A stretch of 64,000 nt of DNA, taken from positions 85,690 to 149,689 of the forward strand of contig JAAFIQ010000008.1 of NCBI GenBank assembly GCA_013298715.1, in the 5' to 3' direction. Numbering within the stretch: the stretch's first letter is position 1; each line of letters begins with the position of its first letter. This DNA comes from Bacteroidota bacterium. Its GTDB lineage: Bacteria > Bacteroidota > Bacteroidia > B-17B0 > Aurantibacillaceae. Below are positions 56,450 to 64,000 of this stretch, piece after piece. Position numbers and translations under genes: made by a program. The notes under the pieces are model-generated. The model saw only the letters and a list, made by a program, of their open reading frames with translations, was not told the origin of the DNA and did not search any database.

Positions 56450-57304
56450 TTATTCAATAAAGAATTTTTTGCAAATTTCTTTACCTGCAAATTTTATTTT
56501 ATAGAGATAAGTACCACCCGATAAAAAATCCAAAGGAATAAAACTGGTACCTTTTGCTAAATCTAGTTGATGGACTTTTTGACCTAAAAGATTGTAAACT
56601 TCTAGAGTAGCATTTTCAGCCACTAATTCTTTAATGCATAAGCTTTTACCTGAACTATAAATTTGTTTAGGCGCTGAGCTTTGACTTTCAATTACCCCGG
56701 TAGAAATTGTATAATAAACTGTTAAAGTTGTTTTTTTAGTTGAACAAACACCACCTCCATTTAATTCAGAATGCAAAACTAAAGAGGCGTTGTCGTTTGA
56801 TAATCGTTTAATATATATTACAAATCCAAAATTGGGAGAATTAATGTCTGCCGCGGTGAGCGACGTACCCCACAAATTAGTATTCGATCCATAAGTAAAT
56901 AATGGCAAGCAAGTTGATGGTGTTGTAGAATAAATTGTTCCTAGATTGTTTCCAGCTTCAACACCACCTTTTAATAAACGAACAATGGTATCCTTGTAAA
57001 ACATACTAACGTTTGCGCTATTATTGTAAGAATAAGTAGTTGTGGCCTCAATACCAAGTATTGTAGCATTGTTTGGTATAGAAAAGCCAAAATTTGTGAG
57101 ATTTAAACCTTTGCTTGTTGAATTAACAGGCGGATTTACAATACCTGCCATACCAGTTGCGGTAAACGATGGGATTGTCCATGCGGTTGTGTTTGTTGAG
57201 GTATTGTTTGCAAACACTGTAGGTTTTAATGGTCCGGCTGATGTTTGCGTTTGGCCATTATAACCAAGCAGAATTAATAAGCTGATTGTAATTGTTTTTT
57301 TCAT
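56450..57304 (-). CDS. T9SS-exported protein of unknown function
   Basis: ATG 57304 gives a clean signal peptide (TITISLLILLGYNGQTQ) and 284 residues. The body is a beta-sandwich-like region with paired strands and Asn/Thr-rich loops. The C-terminus is a T9SS sorting domain (LEVYNLLGQKVHQLDL, GGTYLYKIKFAGKEICKKF). It is the first gene after the response regulator. Confidence 0.8.
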   Translation of the reverse strand: MKKTITISLLILLGYNGQTQTSAGPLKPTVFANNTSTNTTAWTIPSFTATGMAGIVNPPVNSTSKGLNLTNFGFSIPNNATILGIEATTTYSYNNSANVSMFYKDTIVRLLKGGVEAGNNLGTIYSTTPSTCLPLFTYGSNTNLWGTSLTAADINSPNFGFVIYIKRLSNDNASLVLHSELNGGGVCSTKKTTLTVYYTISTGVIESQSSAPKQIYSSGKSLCIKELVAENATLEVYNLLGQKVHQLDLAKGTSFIPLDFLSGGTYLYKIKFAGKEICKKFFIE

Positions 57305-57419
57305 AGTTTTTGCTTTAAAAAATTTATACAACAAAACTATGATGTAAGTGTGGTACAATAAAATTTTTAAAGAGTTAATACACTTAGTTAACTAAAATAG
57401 GGGTGATTCGGGATGTAGT

Positions 57420-58061
57420 TTAAAAAAATGATTTGTTTTTCGAAACCCAATCGAGTAAAGAAATCTTTTGTTTCTGTAACTCTAATTTCTTGGTAATGTT
57501 GGAACGTTGATTTTCTATTGTTTTTACTGACACGAAAAGTATTTCTGCTATTTGCGTTGAGGTTTTGTTTTGAGCAATTAACTTAACAACTTTTTGTTCT
57601 GATAAAGTAAGTTGATTAAGAACAGAATTACTATTTACATTTTTTAGAAGATAATTGTATATGCCCTTACTAATATATCTTTCGCCATTTGCAACACTGT
57701 TTATGCAATTAATTATTTCCTCTATTGCAAATTCTTTTAAAATGTATCCTTTAACGTTGTATAAATTAGCCTGTTCATAAATGGCCTCATCTTTATGTGT
57801 AGTTATTATTATAATATTTGTATTACAATTTACTTGTTTAATTTTTTTTACAATTTCAATGGCATTCATTCCTGGCATTTCATAATCAATAATGGCTATA
57901 TCAGGTTTTAAATTTAAAATCGAGTTATAACATTCAATACCATTAGTTACAGTTTTTAAGATTGAAAAGTTGTTTTGCACTAAATAAAGTTCTAGCCCCT
58001 TCAAAACTATTGGATGGTCATCTGCAAGAATAATTTTTAATGGGCTATTATTAGAATTCAT
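57420..58061 (-). CDS. NarL/LuxR-family response regulator
   Basis: The 213-residue protein has a receiver domain with the acidic pair ADDH, the phospho-acceptor Asp in AIIDYEMPGMN, Thr in IIITTHKDE and Lys in YILKEFA, then a LuxR helix-turn-helix (LTLSEQKVVKLIAQNKTS, SVKTIENQRSNITKKL). Its ATG directly follows the stop of the kinase gene, so the pair is coupled. Confidence 0.93.
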   Translation of the reverse strand: MNSNNSPLKIILADDHPIVLKGLELYLVQNNFSILKTVTNGIECYNSILNLKPDIAIIDYEMPGMNAIEIVKKIKQVNCNTNIIIITTHKDEAIYEQANLYNVKGYILKEFAIEEIINCINSVANGERYISKGIYNYLLKNVNSNSVLNQLTLSEQKVVKLIAQNKTSTQIAEILFVSVKTIENQRSNITKKLELQKQKISLLDWVSKNKSFF

Positions 58062-60095
58062 TTATAATGTGATAGTTATTTGTACACCTTCTTTAATTTT
58101 TGATTTAATCTCCATTTTTGCACCAATTGCTTTGGCTCTCTGCCTAATTGTGATTAACCCAAAATGATTGGTATTGGTTTCATCAATATTAAATCCTTCT
58201 CCATCATCTTCAATATTCAAAGTTACAAATTTGTCTTTTTTTAATTGAATATTAATGGCGTTGGCTTTTGAATGTTTTAAACTATTACTAATACATTCCT
58301 GAGTTATTCGGTATAATTGCAATTTTACCTCATCACTAAAATTTATATCCTCAATATAATAAGACACAAGCATATTAGTGTTTACTTCAACTTTATTAAT
58401 CAACATAATTAAACTAAATTTTAAAGATTCTTCTTTAATATATACAGGCAACATTTCTCGGCTTATTTGCCTTATTTCCTCAATGCAAGTATCAATTATA
58501 TTGGCCGCCGCTTTATTCTCATTATTAATTGAAAATCTTTTAGCAACTATTAAGTTTTGGTTAATTCCATCATGTAGCTCTCGCGCAATTCTATTTCGTT
58601 CTTTTTCCATTTCATCAAGTAGCTGTGTACTAAACTTTTTTTCTGTTACTAAGGACTTTTTAGTGTAAACGTAATTTTTATAAATAAATAGAATTAAAAA
58701 AAACACCACGATGAGTATAATTCCAAACATGTAAAGTTGCTGTAGTTGTTTTTGCTCTTTAAGTTCAAGTAAAAGTTGCGTTTTTTGAAGATTTATTTTA
58801 CTTGCTAAATTTAAGCTATCGGTTAAAATTTTTCTAGAATAGTCGTAATTTAATTTTGATTTATAACTTAGCTCTTTAGCTTCTTGACTGTTTAAACTAT
58901 CACTCATTGAAACGTAAATCTCAAACATCTCTAAAGCCTTTTTAGAATTGTTTTGTGCTTGATAAATTTTTTTTAGATTTAATGCCGATGCTTTTATAAT
59001 AAAAGGATAACCCAGTTCTTGTGATAGTTTTAAACTTGTTAAACTATATTTTAAAGCTTCATTTAAATTATTTTTACGTAAATAAATATCTGAAATAGAG
59101 GTACAAGATTTTGCAACGCCACTTTTGTTGTTAATTGATTGGCTAATTGTTAAACTTTTTTTAAAGTGCTCTAAAGCCTTATCAAATTGACCTTTTTCGA
59201 AAAACACAGCTCCAATATTGTTTAGCGATGATGCGGTACTAATTCTGTCGTCTATTTCTTCATTTATCTTTAAGCTCAAATCAAAATAAACCAGCGCTGT
59301 ATCCATTTTTTTCTGTAAAAAATAAATCGAGCCAATATTACTTAGCACCTTACCTTGCCCTTTTTTATTGTTAATTGCTTTGTAAGTGCTTAAACTCCGG
59401 GCATAATAATCTAGCGCCTCTTTTAATTGATCTTGCCCTTTACAAATTACACCCATGTTGCATAGTGTTCCTGCCATTCCATTTTTATCATTAATTTGTT
59501 CGAAAATTTTTAAACTACGTTCGTAATAACTTAGGGCTTCTTTTATTTGACTTTTGTTTTTAAAAATAACAGCCATTCCATTTAATGATTTTGCGATGAG
59601 TTTCTTATCATTAAATTTTTCAAAAATTTTTAAGCCTACAGTGTAATCGTTTAAGGCTTCGGGAATATTACCTAGTTCACTATTTATAGCTGCTTTTTCG
59701 TATAAACAGTGGGCAATGTTTAAGCTGTCGTTTAATAGCAAAAATGTATTTTCAGCTTCTTTAAAATAACCAAGCGCTGATTTTTTATTATTTCCAATGT
59801 TATTTGTTTCTGCCAATAGATAAACAATCTTCGCTAATTTTTTCAAATAAACAGTTTCTATTTGAGTATTTTTCTTTACTGTTTTCGAATTTAAAAGCGC
59901 AAAGCTGCATTGTTTTTTTAAGGATAATAATAGAACCTTTGCAGAATCAACATTTTTTACACGTACAAACTTAGCACGCTCTAATAATGAATTTATAGTT
60001 GAAGTATCATTATAAAGATTATGCTGACCCAAAGAATTTAAAGTACTAATTAGGAGTACCAAAAGAAATGTGTTTTTTAACCAATGTTTCAACAT
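58062..60095 (-). CDS. TPR-containing sensor histidine kinase (HisKA_3)
   Basis: ATG 60095 starts a signal-like helix (TFLLVLLISTLNSLGQ); the longer frame begins 63 bp upstream. The 677-residue protein has about eight TPR repeats at 100-410 in the periplasm, a helix (LYMFGIILIVVFFLILFIY), the phospho-acceptor His in ARELHDGINQN and a HATPase domain with NSLKHSKANAI and DDGEGFNID-like EDDGEGFNIDE. It phosphorylates the response regulator that follows. Confidence 0.9.
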   Translation of the reverse strand: MLKHWLKNTFLLVLLISTLNSLGQHNLYNDTSTINSLLERAKFVRVKNVDSAKVLLLSLKKQCSFALLNSKTVKKNTQIETVYLKKLAKIVYLLAETNNIGNNKKSALGYFKEAENTFLLLNDSLNIAHCLYEKAAINSELGNIPEALNDYTVGLKIFEKFNDKKLIAKSLNGMAVIFKNKSQIKEALSYYERSLKIFEQINDKNGMAGTLCNMGVICKGQDQLKEALDYYARSLSTYKAINNKKGQGKVLSNIGSIYFLQKKMDTALVYFDLSLKINEEIDDRISTASSLNNIGAVFFEKGQFDKALEHFKKSLTISQSINNKSGVAKSCTSISDIYLRKNNLNEALKYSLTSLKLSQELGYPFIIKASALNLKKIYQAQNNSKKALEMFEIYVSMSDSLNSQEAKELSYKSKLNYDYSRKILTDSLNLASKINLQKTQLLLELKEQKQLQQLYMFGIILIVVFFLILFIYKNYVYTKKSLVTEKKFSTQLLDEMEKERNRIARELHDGINQNLIVAKRFSINNENKAAANIIDTCIEEIRQISREMLPVYIKEESLKFSLIMLINKVEVNTNMLVSYYIEDINFSDEVKLQLYRITQECISNSLKHSKANAINIQLKKDKFVTLNIEDDGEGFNIDETNTNHFGLITIRQRAKAIGAKMEIKSKIKEGVQITITL

Positions 60096-60216
60096 AAAAG
60101 TTCTTGGTACTTTTAAATTACAGTAAGTAACTATTTGCAATAAAGTAAATTTAGTCAATTTAAGAAACTAAAAATTGTAATAAACTATTCCACTTAAGAT
60201 ATTTACAAAATTAAAA

Positions 60217-60253
60217 TAAATCTAAAGATAAAAGTTGACTAAGTTTAGATTTA
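60217..60253 (-). terminator. 10-bp inverted repeat, possible terminator
   Basis: TAAATCTAAA at 60217-60226 and TTTAGATTTA at 60244-60253 are exact complements. On the minus strand the repeat follows the acyl-CoA ligase gene by about 55 bp and is succeeded by T-rich sequence. It is AT-only apart from one pair, so the stem is weak; an operator is the alternative. Confidence 0.4.
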
Positions 60254-60306
60254 ATGCCTTCATTAATGCGGCATTTTTCTACCTTAAATTTAACACAGAT
60301 ATAAAT

Positions 60307-62082
60307 CTAATCTACCGAAAATATTTTATTGATGGTTGCTTTGTTTTTTTCAGCAATAATTTTTCTTTTTAGAGTAAGTTTTGGTGTTACTTCGCCACCA
60401 TCTACTGTCCAGTTTGCATTAATAATTTCGCAACGTTTTAACTGTTCATATTGCGCCAAGCCAGTATTTATATTTTTTACGTGAGTGGATATGAGTTGTT
60501 TTAGCTCGTCGCTTTTCAGCATTTCATCGGTGCTTTTCCACTCAATGTTATTTGTTGCACAATATTCTTTGTAGTTTTGAATTGCAGGAATAATTATTGC
60601 CGATGCAAATTTTTGTCCTTCGCCAACAACCATGCAGTTTTCTACAAATTTAGATTCTTTAATTTTGTTTTCGAGTTTTACTGGAGAAATATATTTACCA
60701 GCACTGTTCTTAAAAATTTCTTTTTTTCTATCGGTTATTTTTAAAAATTTTCCTTCAATAAATTCGCCTACATCGCCTGTATGAAACCAACCATCACTAT
60801 CAATTGACTCTGAGGTTGCCTCTGGATTCTTAAAATATCCCTTCATTAAACTAGGGCCTTTCATTAAAATCTCTCCGTCATCTTCAGCAATTTTTACTTC
60901 TACGTTACTAATAGGAAGACCAACCGTTCCGAATTTCAAGGCACCTTTATCATACCTATTTACAGATATTACTACGCATGTTTCGGTTAGGCCATAACCT
61001 TGCAGCATTCGTATATTAGCGCATGTAAAAATTCGTTCTAATCTGGGATTAAGGGCTGCCCCGCCACTTACAATACAAGAAATATTTCCACCAATTGCAG
61101 CACGCCATTTTGAGTAAACTAAAATATCGCATAACTTTCTTTGCGCTTCGTACCAAATTCCATTTGCTCCTTCTAATTCGTATTTTTCAGCAAGATGCAC
61201 GCTCAAATCGAAGATTTTTCGTTTAAAGCCAGTTAGTTTTTCGCCGGCGTTACAGATTTTTTCAAACACACGTTCAAAAATTCGAGGAACGGCAACAAAT
61301 ACCTGAGGATGAATTTCTTTACAATTATCACCAATTGTTTCAAAGTTTTCGGCATAATAAATGCTAACCCCATGAAAAAAGTAAAGTGTGTTTACGAACC
61401 GTTCGTATACATGATTAAGTGGTAAAAAACTCAGCGCACGCCAGCTTGTTTCAAAGGGGGCTATATTTTGGCAAGCAGCAACATTACTTAACATATTTTT
61501 ATGTGTAATCATAGCACCTTTAGGGCTACCTGTTGTTCCTGAAGTATATAGAATTGAAAGCAAATCATTTTCGGTAATGGTGCTTTGAATTTGCGTTAAT
61601 ATATTTTGATCAAAATTTGATTTGCCTTTTTCTAAAAACTCTTTAAAATTAATTACACCATTTATTTCATTAAAACTAATTACAAATTTTAAATGCGGCA
61701 ATTCAGCTTCAAGTGTAGCTAATTTTTGAAAAATTCCTTTATCAGAAATAAAAATTGCTTTGGCTTCGCTGTGATTCAATATAAATTTTAGGTCATCGTT
61801 ACTCACCGTTGGATAAATAGGCGCGGTAATAATACCCGCTTTTTGAGCACCGTAATCTACAAAATTCCACTCAGGGCGATTGTTAGCCATTATACCTACG
61901 ATGTCGTTTTTTTGCAAGCCAAGCTGTAGTAGGCCAGATGCAACGTAGTTACTAATATCGATAAAATTAGTAACACTGTGTTTTACCCATTTTTTATTTT
62001 CTTTAGCGCATACAATATCATCCTTGGATGCTGCAATGACTTTTAATTTATTTTGAATATCGAAAACGCGTTTTATTTCCAT
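60307..62082 (-). CDS. Long-chain fatty acid-CoA ligase
   Basis: The 591-residue protein has the AMP-binding P-loop YTSGTTGSPKGAMITH, the adenine motif GYGLTETCVV, the ATP-ribose Asp in GWFHTGDVGEF and the hinge KITDRKKEIFKNSAGKYISP with the catalytic Lys region. It activates fatty acids as CoA thioesters via an acyl-AMP. It is a single gene, divergent from DUF3276. Confidence 0.93.
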   Translation of the reverse strand: MEIKRVFDIQNKLKVIAASKDDIVCAKENKKWVKHSVTNFIDISNYVASGLLQLGLQKNDIVGIMANNRPEWNFVDYGAQKAGIITAPIYPTVSNDDLKFILNHSEAKAIFISDKGIFQKLATLEAELPHLKFVISFNEINGVINFKEFLEKGKSNFDQNILTQIQSTITENDLLSILYTSGTTGSPKGAMITHKNMLSNVAACQNIAPFETSWRALSFLPLNHVYERFVNTLYFFHGVSIYYAENFETIGDNCKEIHPQVFVAVPRIFERVFEKICNAGEKLTGFKRKIFDLSVHLAEKYELEGANGIWYEAQRKLCDILVYSKWRAAIGGNISCIVSGGAALNPRLERIFTCANIRMLQGYGLTETCVVISVNRYDKGALKFGTVGLPISNVEVKIAEDDGEILMKGPSLMKGYFKNPEATSESIDSDGWFHTGDVGEFIEGKFLKITDRKKEIFKNSAGKYISPVKLENKIKESKFVENCMVVGEGQKFASAIIIPAIQNYKEYCATNNIEWKSTDEMLKSDELKQLISTHVKNINTGLAQYEQLKRCEIINANWTVDGGEVTPKLTLKRKIIAEKNKATINKIFSVD

Positions 62083-62218
62083 AAAATATAATTGCTAATA
62101 TTAATTGTTATTTTGCAAAAAAGCAATTTAAAAAGGTGCTATTAACAATAACAACGAATTTATTAACAGGTTGCAAAATGAAGCAACTTTTTAAGATATT
62201 TGCTACAACAGTTTACTT

Positions 62219-62533
62219 ATGAACGAAGATTTTGACAAAAACGACCGTGGGGATATGTTCTCGAAGCCGGTTAGAGCAGGAAAAAGAACTTACTTTTTTG
62301 ATGTTAAAAGCACCAAGGGTAATGATTATTACTTAACCATAACCGAGAGCAAGAAGCGCTTTGGAGATGATGGAAAGTTTTTTTATGAAAAACATAAAAT
62401 CTTTTTATATAAAGAAGATTTTGAAAAATTTGTAGAAGGCTTAAATGAAACCATTGCTCACATTAACGAGAATTCTCCGGTAAATACGGGCAACAGCGCT
62501 AATGATGTTAATTTTGAAGATTTAGGAAATTAG
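62219..62533 (+). CDS. DUF3276 Pur-alpha-like nucleic-acid-binding protein
   Basis: The 104-residue protein has one PUR repeat: KPVRAGKRTYFFDVKSTKG, YYLTITESKKRF and KIFLYKEDFEKFVEGL. A relative in Borrelia (BpuR) forms dimers that bind DNA and RNA. The family is conserved across Bacteroidota. About 20 bp upstream lies GATATTTG with TTG 21 bp before it, a possible promoter. A strong terminator follows. Confidence 0.9.
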   Translation: MNEDFDKNDRGDMFSKPVRAGKRTYFFDVKSTKGNDYYLTITESKKRFGDDGKFFYEKHKIFLYKEDFEKFVEGLNETIAHINENSPVNTGNSANDVNFEDLGN

Positions 62534-62557
62534 ATTTTTTTGAGCTCTTATCACATT

Positions 62558-62586
62558 AAAGCAGAAAAATATTTTTCTGCTTTTTT
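62558..62586 (+). terminator. Intrinsic terminator after DUF3276
   Basis: AAAGCAGAAAAAT (62558-62570) is exactly complementary to ATTTTTCTGCTTT (62571-62583) and is followed by further T. It is 25 bp after the stop codon and may work in both directions. Confidence 0.85.
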
Positions 62587-62706
62587 ATTTTAGGTTACTA
62601 ATTTTTAAAAGTTCAGGTTAGGTGTACGAAGTATTTACTTGTGATTTCCAATCAATACTAAAACATACAATTTGACGTTAACGGAATAACCAAAAACTCT
62701 CCAACA

Positions 62707-63399
62707 ATGAAAAAATTTGTATTTCTTCTGTTCATCATTTTTTACACAACTCTTACTTTTGGTCAACAAAATAAGTTTGATATTGGCGCAGAAGCAGGGC
62801 CAAGTTTAACGTTCTTGCGTGGGAACGAAATACTTAAGGAGTTTAATAGACCAATGATTAGCCTTTCTGGCGGACTTTTTTTCAAATACCATTTTCCGAA
62901 AACTATATCTATTAAAACAGGCATTGCATTTGAAAGAAAAGGAGCAGTTGCAGAAGCTACGTTTTTAGATGCAAATGGCAATATTACTGGCAACTTTAAA
63001 CTTAATTCAAATTTTGATTATGTTACAACACCAATTCTCATTACCACTTCAGTTGGGAAAAAAGTAAAATTCTTTGTTTGTGCTGGACCCTTTTTTAGTT
63101 ATTTAATTAGGCACACGCTAATAAATCAAGGCATTAACATTGTCCCAACTTTAGGAAATAACACGTTCTTATACAAACCATTTGATTTTGGATTAACAGG
63201 AGGACTAGGGATTACTATTCCAATTAAAGAAAAATTTTATTTATCTTATGAGATAAGAAATAACCTTGGGCTTTACAACATAAGTGATGTGCCAGTATTT
63301 AATAATGGCACAATAAAAATAAACTCTACCAATGTTTTAATAGGTTTTGCCTATAAATTTGGCACAAGAGAAATCTTAAAAAATAAGAACGAGCTATAA
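62707..63399 (+). CDS. Outer-membrane beta-barrel protein (PorT-like barrel fold)
   Basis: The 230-residue product has a signal peptide (FVFLLFIIFYTTLTFGQ), the start of the mature part FDIGAEAGPSLTFLRG, a run of amphipathic strands (GLFFKYHFPKTISIKTGIAF in outline) and GYAYKFG-like GFAYKFGTRE near the end. It fits the outer-membrane beta-barrel domain family. Function unknown. Confidence 0.72.
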   Translation: MKKFVFLLFIIFYTTLTFGQQNKFDIGAEAGPSLTFLRGNEILKEFNRPMISLSGGLFFKYHFPKTISIKTGIAFERKGAVAEATFLDANGNITGNFKLNSNFDYVTTPILITTSVGKKVKFFVCAGPFFSYLIRHTLINQGINIVPTLGNNTFLYKPFDFGLTGGLGITIPIKEKFYLSYEIRNNLGLYNISDVPVFNNGTIKINSTNVLIGFAYKFGTREILKNKNEL

Positions 63400-63527
63400 T
63401 ACTTGGATTAATTATATCTTCAGTTTAAAATAAATTTCAACATGGTATAAAAAGCAAACAAGTGCTTGCATGCCTATTTATTGCAATATTTCATTCTAAA
63501 TTACTAAAAATACCTAAAGCGTTTTTT

Positions 63528-63859
63528 TTAGTTAGTGGCCCAAAGCCTGAGAACTAATTTAACAATAAAAGCTCCGATGACAATTATTGCAAAGAGGATT
63601 GCAATATTTTTTTCAGTTGGATTGGATTTTGCTTCTTTTTCACAGAACAATTCATTCTTGGAAATTAAATAATCATTTCCTCTTTTTTCAGTAACAATTC
63701 TAAACTTCTTAACCGCCAACTTTATACCCTTCGATTTTTCGAAACCATTTATTTCCCCTAAGCCACCATCTGCAATAATTTCGTTCAAGCTAAAAGCATC
63801 TGAAATTTCTAATTTTTTTTCAATATGTCTAAAATTTTTGTAAGATCTTCTTGATCCAT
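63528..63859 (-). pseudogene. Small tail-anchored membrane protein with frameshift
   Basis: From ATG 63859 the frame reads MDQEDLTKILDILKK and hits TAG after a run of eight A (T8 at 63813-63820 on the plus strand). One frame back it continues as LEISDAFSLNEIIADGG and runs to 63528 with a C-terminal membrane helix (AILFAIIVIGAFIVKLVLRL). The joined product would have about 110 residues. An ATG at 63788 inside the second frame is the only alternative start. A real deletion, slippage or a sequencing error in the homopolymer all explain it. The protein is not recognised. Confidence 0.55.
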
Positions 63860-63901
63860 AATTACTTTAAATTTCACTACTAACCGACTAATCTTTTAAC
63901 T

Positions 63902-63927
63902 AAAAGGGTAACTTTTGTTACCCTTTT
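63902..63927 (+). terminator. GC-cored hairpin with T-run
   Basis: AAAAGGGTAAC (63902-63912), loop TTTT, GTTACCCTTTT (63917-63927) and two more T. It stands between divergent genes, where a terminator is not expected; it overlaps the -33 box of the next promoter. Confidence 0.6.
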
Positions 63928-63944
63928 TTAATAATGTAAATTTG
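63914..63944 (+). promoter_or_regulatory. Full Bacteroidota promoter
   Basis: TTTG (63914-63917), 19 bp, then TAAATTTG (63937-63944): both boxes match the consensus. The ATG at 63971 lies 26 bp downstream. Confidence 0.65.
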
Positions 63945-63970
63945 TGTTTACTAAGACATAAAAAAACATT

Positions 63971-64000
63971 ATGGGTAAAAATACAGAAATAAAATTAGTC
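63971..64000 (+). CDS. Start of a gene running off the window
   Basis: Ten codons, MGKNTEIKLV, follow the promoter at 63914-63944. They vaguely recall N-termini of IS4-type transposases in Bacteroidota, but ten residues are too few to decide. Confidence 0.45.
   Translation, partial: MGKNTEIKLV

Noticed and set aside
60253..60279. ATGCC/GGCAT hairpin followed by five T on the plus strand
   Set aside because: The stem is only five pairs and no plus-strand gene precedes it.
1..64000. CRISPR arrays, tRNA and rRNA genes
   Set aside because: No regularly spaced direct repeats, cloverleaf-like stretches with conserved T-loop, or rRNA sequence were noticed on either strand by eye.

Overview
The window is AT-rich and reads as a piece of a Bacteroidota chromosome, most likely Flavobacteriales or a near relative. 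The evidence is C-terminal sorting domains of the type IX secretion system (T9SS), a PorE-like OmpA protein, a DUF3276 Pur-alpha-like protein, promoters of the TAnnTTTG type, a complex I operon with a short NuoG, and many outer-membrane barrels with signal peptides ending in AQ.

Layout. 1-2.5 kb is a decayed restriction-modification locus: a DNA methyltransferase tail, its restriction nuclease gene split by a complete 943-bp IS5-family element, and an in-frame remnant of a Sau3AI-type enzyme. 2.5-13 kb holds envelope and peptidase genes (outer-membrane barrel, PorE-like protein, M61 peptidase, CPBP protease, di-heme peroxidase, sirtuin, TPR protein, DPP IV). 13.2-17.3 kb runs on the plus strand: a DUF4349 lipoprotein, then a tight trio of a transaldolase-CBS fusion, a J-domain protein and a KdsC-like HAD phosphatase. 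17.3-26.6 kb carries two barrels, a lipoprotein, a Cache-HAMP-SpoIIE phosphatase, small hydrolases, a MORN protein, a B12-type MerR regulator and two Skp/OmpH chaperones. 26.7-34.4 kb is an O-antigen or capsule cluster (sugar-phosphate transferase, ligase/polymerase, two glycosyltransferases, polymerase, flippase, Wzz-like protein).

34.4-50.5 kb is a full nuoA-N operon for respiratory complex I, minus strand. It is broken up by accessory genes: DUF805 between nuoB and nuoC, a DUF2442/DUF4160 pair between nuoE and nuoF, and five small genes between nuoF and nuoG (MNT/HepT, ORF6N, MNT/HepT). Next to nuoG lies a scar made of a duplicated nuoG start and the last 13 codons of a second ORF6N gene.

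50.6-60.2 kb holds a large T9SS-exported BNR/PKD protein, three small accessory genes, a strongly structured 140-bp element, two more T9SS proteins and a TPR histidine kinase with its LuxR-type response regulator. 60.3-64 kb holds an acyl-CoA ligase, DUF3276, a barrel, a frameshifted small membrane protein and the start of a gene that runs off the window.

No tRNA, rRNA or CRISPR array was seen. The observations most worth following are the invaded nuo operon with its recombination scar, the cleanly IS-split restriction gene, the transaldolase-CBS/J-domain/HAD trio with an altered active site, and the structured element at 55.3 kb.
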